Shown piece after piece: positions 56,911-64,000 of a DNA stretch of 64,000 bases. Under the pieces are notes generated by a model that had not been told where the DNA came from, searched no databases, and saw nothing but the letters and a program-made list of their open reading frames with translations. Positions within the stretch are counted from its first letter, which is position 1. Every line of letters begins with the position of its first letter. The stretch is taken from contig QKWP01000833.1 in assembly GCA_003550325.1 (NCBI GenBank), positions 108,873 to 172,872 of the forward strand, read 5' to 3'. Source of the stretch: Gigaspora rosea (lineage: Eukaryota > Glomeromycota > Glomeromycetes > Diversisporales > Gigasporaceae). The translations under genes were made by a program, and so were the position numbers.

Positions 56911-59900
56911 ATGGCTAACAGTTATCGTGAACTTGAAGGTAGTGGTGCAAATTATGAGGAAGAAGAAGCACAGGCTTGGAGACAGCCAAGTTATTCTCAA
57001 CAAAGTCAAAGGTTTGATAATCGTAATCATAATAATGACATGAGTTCAAATATCAAAAGAATGCCTGACGAAGTATGGCTGGTAAGTTCTAGTCTCTCTC
57101 TCAACTATCAAGTTCACTACGTGAAAACTGTGCTATATACGTTATATCTATTTTAAAGATCCCAGCTAACGTTGATGCCAAGAAAATTCTTGGTGATAAA
57201 AAAGCCAATTTGAAACGTATTGAGGCTTCAACTAATACACATATGGATTATAATGAAGAAGATTCGGTATGTTTACTTCTAAGTTATAAATATTATAATT
57301 GAAAGTTGAATCATCTTTTCCTGTATTAATCGTCTATTAAAGCAAATTGAAATGTGGGGCAATCGAGATGAACTCGCTGAAGCACTAAAACAATGGAACA
57401 CTCTTGCTCAGAATGTTCTGGATGTAAGTACTTTATATATGAACGGATAATCTGAATTTAATACATATATCTATATTTTTCTGCCTTATTTAAGGAGGAA
57501 ATAAAAAGAGCTAGAGCGAAAAAAGTTAAAGGTTGGGCAAAACCAGAAAAGGAACTTACGGAAAAACAGCGTAAAAAGCTAGAGCGAAGAGAATTAAGAG
57601 CAGCAAAGGAAAAAGAAATGACTGAATCTCAGTTTCACCCTCGTGACAATACGCTATACAAATACAACGCTCATTTTGTACTACCTACTAATAACGAGAT
57701 TCCTATTGCACAATTTATTGGAGAAAAAGAAGAAGTGTTGAATCCAATTCGATTGGATACCAATTGTTTCTTGTGGTTTGAGCCATCCCTTAATGTAAGT
57801 TTTGATACATGACAAGCTATTAAACTGTAAACTTGAGAAAATTAATAAGTTTTCTTTTAAAACATAGTTGATTAAAATTGCTGGAAATGAAATGGATCTG
57901 GTCGAAGACGCTACAATGCGTGTCAAAGTTCTTTATCTAAAAGTTGTTGCGGTATAGTCAATTTTTATTCATCACTACTTTATTGATACCGCGATCCTGA
58001 AATGTAATCACATTATTTACTTTAGAGCCGAAGTATTCCAATAAATGTGAATGATAAGTCTAAACGTAATGGATGGGTGTATTACATGATTGATATACCT
58101 GAAATACCTCAACAACCATATCGCGTTAGAATTGCAAATATGCCCGATTGGTTCATGCCTCCACATGATACGAATACGAACACTGCCATTAAAATTTTTG
58201 AACCTGTTAGAGATGGTGATCTGAATACCTGCACCCCTGCACAGGAAAATGACAATAAAGAATATAAAGAACCGGTAGATTTAGAAACATTACAAAGGTT
58301 AGTGATTATTGGATTTAATTTTGATTCATATCATGTTATGTAATAATTATTAATATGGGTCTTTAGAATTCAAATTGAGAATTCTGAAGGAATTAGGAGT
58401 GCTCTTTTACAAGCATTAGGCGCAATCCACTTGCTTGACGAAGAAATAAAAATGCGTGTTAGGTAATTCAAACCATGATATTCATTTTTAAAATATCCAA
58501 TATTTACACCGGTTTATTCTTTGAATAAACTCAGGTTTGGTCAGATATGTCTTACAGATTATCCTAAAGAAACATTATGGCCAATAGACAAATTGAATAC
58601 TAAAGTTTTAAAGAGCCCTAAATTAAATTCCAAATTTGTTACTTGGTTTGTATTGTCTCAACTTACCGGTAGAATGTACATTTACATTATCGTGACAGCA
58701 TATGCTGAAATTGGCTGACTCAGTAACCTGGATCAAGTTTAGAATAGGTGGCACTTCCAGTAAAAATTCCGAATTTAAAATCAGATTATAATTATATAGC
58801 TGAGTTTAAATCTTAATATCAAAATTTAAACTCAAAAAGTTATATGATTAGAATCTGATTTTAAATTTTGAAATTTTACGGGTGTCACCTATCCTAAACT
58901 TGATCCAATCTAGACTTACTTTACTAACAAGTCTAATCCTAACTCAAAAAAAAAAAAAAAAGGCATAAAAAATACCTTAAAAATTTTTAAAATTTCATAT
59001 TAAAATAGGTCAAACCATTAGCATCTGCTGTCACATATATTCATGTATTTTTATCTCAAATAAAAATGTACTTAAAATTTTTGATAGCATTGCTACCAAT
59101 AGAGAGCAACTCGCAGGGCTCTTTGAAATTGTTTCCCAAGGAGAACAGCACTGGGAAGGGTCTCCTTTCCGTGAATACAAAATTCGTGCTATCCGTCGTC
59201 CCAAAATTCGTGGTGAACCAAATACAGATTGCGTATTTGATGTCAAATTCAAAAATGACAATAAAATTGGTTTATGGAACGTGACAACCGCTGAAAGAAA
59301 TGTATTGGATATTAATATGGCATGTTTAGATTAGTAAGTTATTAAATAATCACTGCAATATCTGTAAATTATTTAAACTATTTATAAATACTGATATATA
59401 CATATTTGTTTAGTGACAATTCATGGAATTTTTCCATTCGTACGGCAAAAAGATTAAGTAATGATAAATTTAGTCCTCAAGGAAGTTTCGTATATAAATT
59501 GCGATTAAGGTAACATTAAGTATATTACGTTTTTTTAAAAAAAAAATATTTTACAAAATTCTAATTAAGTCTCAAATTAGCCAAAACAACAAATTGATTT
59601 ACACTAACACCGAAGAAATTAAAGTTACTTCCGTTTGTGAAAAACTCAAATGGAAGTTTTGGTGGGGTGATAATTATGTGATTGAGATTACAAGATATGA
59701 ACATTGGAATTGTGACAGTAATAAAATTAAAGCCATATCTCCTGGAGTTGAAATTGTTTTGGGCCGTGAGCCCTCGGAAAGTACATTCTATGGTGTTACG
59801 GTAAGATATTCTACTCGTCTAGGATTCCATTAATTTGCAGTTTATATATTGAGTTTTAATATTTTTAATTAGTTTTACAAAGATACTTGGGAGAGAGATT

Positions 59901-60055
59901 TTGCGGAAAATTGTAGTTTATCAGCAGGGCGTGTGCCAGAATGGCATCCTATTGATTTTATTGAAGAAGAAAATTCTGGAGGTGTTGATCGTTTATTGAA
60001 CGAGATTCGAAATTTCTTAGAAGTCTTACAAAACAATGTTTCTAAAGCACAATGA
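56911..60055 (+). CDS. KH-type / DUF7905-like fungal protein, 12 exons
   Basis: Exons 56911-57081, 57159-57266, 57343-57423, 57495-57794, 57868-57951, 58026-58297, 58367-58462, 58535-58645, 59088-59333, 59414-59509, 59581-59800 and 59873-60055 join in frame to 655 aa. Residues about 58-115 (IPANVDAKKILGDKKANLKR, then TNTHMDY) look like a KH-type RNA-binding module with a GDKKANLK loop in place of GxxG. A Lys/Arg-rich helical linker (about 121-155) follows. The remaining 500 residues alternate strands and helices with WWGDNYVIEITRYEHW near the end and match my memory of the DUF7905 family of Dikarya and other fungi. Function is unknown; RNA binding is inference. Intron 8 (442 bp) is long because a MITE sits in it. 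Confidence 0.8.
58729..58907. mobile_element. MITE within an intron
   Basis: Ends TGGATCAAGTTTAGAATAGG and TGGATCAAGTTTAGGATAGG read inward, with a palindromic interior (TTTAAAATCAGATT). Target duplication not evident. It lies in intron 8 of the KH-type gene and does not touch splice sites. Confidence 0.8.
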
Positions 60056-60894
60056 AATTAATGATTTATAATTTGTTGTGATCTTTATTGTAAATAAAGA
60101 ACAAATGTCATGATGGCCTGTTTGCTATTCTTGTAATAAACAGTTTATATTATTATTGTTTTATTGCAAGTTTGCTGTTTATTCGTTTTTCGTATTATTA
60201 TAATATAATAAGTAATAGATTAGACTTTATTTTAGACTAGGTAATTAATTTACCAAATATCAGCCAATATATTTACTTTATTTTTAGATATTGGATGTTT
60301 AGTTTTATTACAAGAGAAATCAAAAAGATTATTTTTCTTGAACTTTATTTTAGACATTTGTTTGAAAAATTAAGCCATATTTAAGGCCACTTCAAATTAA
60401 TTTTCTGTTTAATATAACAAAATAACTCAAGGGAAAGAAAAAAGCATAAAAACTGTAGTAATTTTATTGTCTACAAAAAATTAAAAATTTTAAAAGCTAA
60501 ATTAGAAGGTTTGGTTTAAAAGAAATAGGAGTATTATATATAATGAAATTAATATTATTTTTGTTGTCTGATTTATTTTATTAAACTAAGTTTATAAACA
60601 CCAAAATTATTTGCTATATTCAAAATTTTCAAATTTAAATCTTATTAAAAAATAAAAATTTGTTGTATTAGAAGCTATTGTAACAAATAATTAATATCTT
60701 GTAATTCTATAATTAAAATCTAATGATTTTTATATTATTTAATAAGAAAAATTTAATACTTTAGTAAAAATTGTTAAATTCTGATTACAGAATTATAAAA
60801 TATAAATAATTTATTATAGTGTCTTTTTACTATAATATTTTATATATAAAATTAAATAGTTTAAATATAAATATTTTATAATTAACTACAAATA

Positions 60895-61216
60895 ACCACT
60901 GGTGATCATCACCGGTGATCTACAATGCATAAAACAAAATAAACAAAACAAACTAAATAAAAATTAAATTTCTTTAATATTAGGGTAAGGGTGAGAACTG
61001 GGATGGGGCAGAGAGTATAGTTTATACCAAAATTTTATTAGGAATTTTTTTTTGTATAAAAAAAAGTAGTTTCATAGGCAAAATTTTAGGTTAGAAGCAA
61101 TTTTAGGAATTTTTTAAAATTTTTTTGTTTTTGTTACACAAAAATTGATCTACATGTTACACCTGATCCTGAATTTTAATTGGTAAATTGAACATTGGTG
61201 ATGATCACCGGTGGTG
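60895..61216. mobile_element. Inverted-repeat element, ACCRSTGGTGATCATCACC ends
   Basis: ACCACTGGTGATCATCACCG at the left, ACCACCGGTGATCATCACC inverted at the right. Target duplication unclear. Confidence 0.6.
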
Positions 61217-62590
61217 ATAAATAGCAAACTTCAAATATTTTATAATTTAGTAATTCAAATTAAACAATTTTTATACCAATCGATTTTTTTTATTAAAAAA
61301 ACTAATTAATATAAAAATTGTTTAATTCGAACTACTAAATTACAAAATTTATATTTAAATAAACTTTATTTAAAGTATTTGTTATTTTTTAATTTGTAAT
61401 TTAGTTAAAAAATAAAAAAATATATAGCATAATAAAAAGCTAATTAAGTATAATAAAATATATAAAATAAAAAAATATATATATAATTAGCTAAAAATTT
61501 TCTTTTTAAGATAAGGCCTTGCTTATATTTTTATTATAATTTATATAAGAAGTTATATAAATAACAACTTAAATTGTACAATAACAAATAAATATTTCTA
61601 TATATTTCTAGTTTAGCCTATATATTTCTAACTTAAAATTATGTCTAATTATATAATTTTTTAATTAGATTAGTTATATAGGGTAAGAGTGAAAACAAAT
61701 ATTATAAGTAAATTGCCTTTCTAGTATTTTATTTAGAATGGTTTAGATAGCTATTTTTTGAATTTTTTATTTTTTGCTTCATTTTTGTTTTTGTTTTGCT
61801 GAACTTATTTGGAAAGATCATCTTTTTGTGTTACTTTTATGCTATACAAAAATAGTAATCATGTGATTTATTTGGATTTAAATTGGCTATTAGGTCTAAA
61901 AATACATTTTTGATCAAAGGTATATAGAAATACCCTAACAAATACATATAAATATAAAAATAAAAACTTTTACTAATTTAAACTAAAGTTCCTAGTCAGT
62001 AAAAATTTTGCCAATCGATTAGTTGCCAACTATATTGCAATTAATTGATTATTTATATCACATAGCATTATCAGATAATTAGCCAATCAAATCCAAGAAA
62101 TCAATACAAATTAGCCTGATTAAACAGAATATCTTAGAATTATAATCAAATCTTGATATAATTACCAGACTATTACTAGTTTAGGAAACAAGAATCTGGT
62201 AATTATAACAAGTTGTAATACAAATGTAAATAATAATTAATTAAAATATTTTAATTTTAATAGTTTGACAATAATATAGTAATAATAGAAAATTTCTATT
62301 TGTACATGAAGGGAATATATACAGAGAATGTAAAAACCAACTGATATTGCAATATTTGATTATAAAACCATCTTTTGGCTTTTAACAAAAAAATTTTCTT
62401 GAAAAATTTTGGTATTAACTAACCTTTACCCAATCCTAAACCTATTTTTATTTTAATTATAAGCAAAGAAATTTTTTTATTGTAAAAATTGGTTTGATTG
62501 CATGTTACACAAATTGGCAAATTAACTGTTATTACCCATGTACAAACACCCTATATTTATTTAGAAAAATTTATAATAATAATATAGAAT

Positions 62591-62863
62591 TTATAATTTA
62601 TTGCACAATGCAATATATTGCACCCCTTTTTATAATTATATATATTATTAATCTTGTATAACAAATAATTAAAAGAATTTTTATTATAACAAAAATAAAT
62701 TTAATATTAGAATTAAGGTTATGCCTAGAATGAAGCAAAGATATAGTTAATACCAAAATTTTACATGAAGTATTTTTCATTAGAACTTCAAAAGTAGTTT
62801 ATAGGCAAAATTTTCAATTAAAAAAAGGGGTGCAATAAATTGCAGGTGCAATAAATTATAAAA
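62591..62863. mobile_element. Inverted-repeat element, TATTGCACCCCTTTTT ends
   Basis: TTATAATTTATTGCAC and TATTGCACCCCTTTTT occur at the left and inverted at the right, separated by about 180 bp of AT-rich DNA. Confidence 0.65.
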
Positions 62864-62904
62864 CCCTAATAATATAAAATAATATAATTTTTTAGCATTG
62901 TTAA

Positions 62905-63209
62905 ATCACACCATTGGTGTTCAACACCACTATTTATTTTGTTATAAGCTGCAGTATAATGTGAAGATCAGATGGAATGTGATATTTTTTTAAAAATGAT
63001 CATAATGAAAAAATTCGGTTATGAATTTACTTTTGGTGCTCTAACAAAAAAAATATCTTGTAAAATTTTGGTATATATTATGCCCCTGCTCCATTCCAAT
63101 TCTTAATCCTAATTCTAATATTAATTGAATTTTAATTTTTGTTTTTATAAAATTATTTTGATTTACATATTACACAAATTTTCATGGTGTTGAACACCAC
63201 AGGTGTGAT
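62905..63209. mobile_element. Inverted-repeat element, ATCACACCNTTGGTGTTCAA ends
   Basis: ATCACACCATTGGTGTTCAA at the left and ATCACACCTGTGGTGTTCAA inverted at the right. Boundaries lie in AT-rich DNA. Confidence 0.65.
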
Positions 63210-63760
63210 ATATAATTTTTGTAATTTTTTTATATATGTAGTACTAAAAAATTAAACAAATATACTATAGTATATATCATATAAACTACTATATAATATT
63301 TTTTAAAAAATTAATATTTTAACTTTTATAGCTTGTACTGTATTTTGATAAATTTTAAGCTATTTTAATTAATCAATATTTAAAAATTTAATATCTAAAC
63401 TTTTTTTAATATTATTAAAATATAATGATTTTAAATTTATTAAAATATAAGCTATAAAAATTAAATATTAATTTTTTTAAAAAAATATTAATTTGCTTTA
63501 TTTTTATTAATAAGTTTATATATACTATAGTTAAAATTATTTTATAATAAATAAAAAAGTTTATTTAATTAAATTTTTATATTAAATTATTATTAATTTG
63601 TATATTTATTTTTTTATTTATAGTACAATATATTTATTTTAATATACTATATATTAATTAAATTTAAAATAAATTTATTTTACAAAAATTTATAATTATA
63701 TTTTATTTACTATATATAATACTGTATATAATTAGTAAGAAGAACTACAGTATTTATTTA

Positions 63761-63868
63761 GGGAACTGCTATTCGCACCATGGTAACTAATATTATAAAA
63801 ACCCGCTTACCTTAACTCTAACTAATTCTGGTCATGATCTATTTACAATGGTGCAAATAGCAGTTCCC
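63761..63868. mobile_element. 108-bp MITE with TA duplication
   Basis: Ends GGGAACTGCTATTCGCACCA and GGGAACTGCTATTTGCACCA read inward, TA on both sides. Interior shared with 56245-56352. TA duplication suggests a Tc1/mariner-type source. Confidence 0.8.
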
Positions 63869-64000
63869 TATAAAATTACTAGTATTTTTATTTTATATTG
63901 TATTATTATATTAATTTGCTATTAAGTATAATTAGTTTTTTTGATAAATAAAAGTTTATGATAATTCAAGATATTTACTGTATATTATATAAAAATTAAA

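Larger units (their letters stand above)
60056..63760. other. AT-rich downstream region with inverted-repeat elements
   Basis: No gene. The first 100 bases hold AATAAAGAAC and AATAAACAG, likely polyadenylation signals of the KH-type gene. Three inverted-repeat elements follow (60895-61216, 62591-62863, 62905-63209). Confidence 0.55.

Overview
The window looks like nuclear DNA of a filamentous fungus, most likely an arbuscular mycorrhizal fungus (Glomeromycotina, Rhizophagus-like). The basis is strong AT-richness, short GT-AG introns of about 50-230 bp inside fungal-type proteins, a decayed Sel1-repeat gene, an hAT transposase relic and a very dense load of small DNA transposons. The organism is an inference; no rRNA or other marker is present.

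Layout. 0-15.4 kb and 52.4-60.1 kb are genic. In order: an EI24/LDS-family membrane protein (-), an MSS4/RABIF-type protein (+), an unrecognised 200-aa protein (-) divergent from a 722-aa hormone-sensitive-lipase-like hydrolase (+), a long single-pass surface protein with a 7-residue repeat region (-), then after a 37-kb gap an RNase III-fold protein lacking its catalytic acids (-) and a 12-exon KH-type/DUF7905-like protein (+). I joined exons from splice signals and reading phase, so these models are predictions.

16-52 kb is a nest of mobile DNA. It holds at least a dozen hAT-type elements with 8-bp target duplications, including one 3.4-kb element with a broken transposase. It also has four elements bounded by TTAA (piggyBac-like), Helitron-like ends, minisatellites, and five long (about 1.1-1.3 kb) apparently non-coding retroposons with 12-15-bp target duplications and poly-A tails. 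These retroposons fall into two families; one has a tRNA-like pol III promoter at its head. Many insertions sit inside others, and paralogous copies or opposite palindrome arms supply the empty sites, so insertion order can be read directly. A Sel1-repeat pseudogene (32.25-36.6 kb) is split by two TTAA elements, each of which carries later insertions. A 972-bp foldback element lies at 54.6-55.6 kb, and 60-64 kb is AT-rich with small inverted-repeat elements.

The genes show no shared pathway; they are ordinary, independently transcribed fungal genes. The notable content is the retroposon families, the degenerate RNase III protein and the repeat-bearing surface protein. One N (37866) marks a probable assembly join inside an element.
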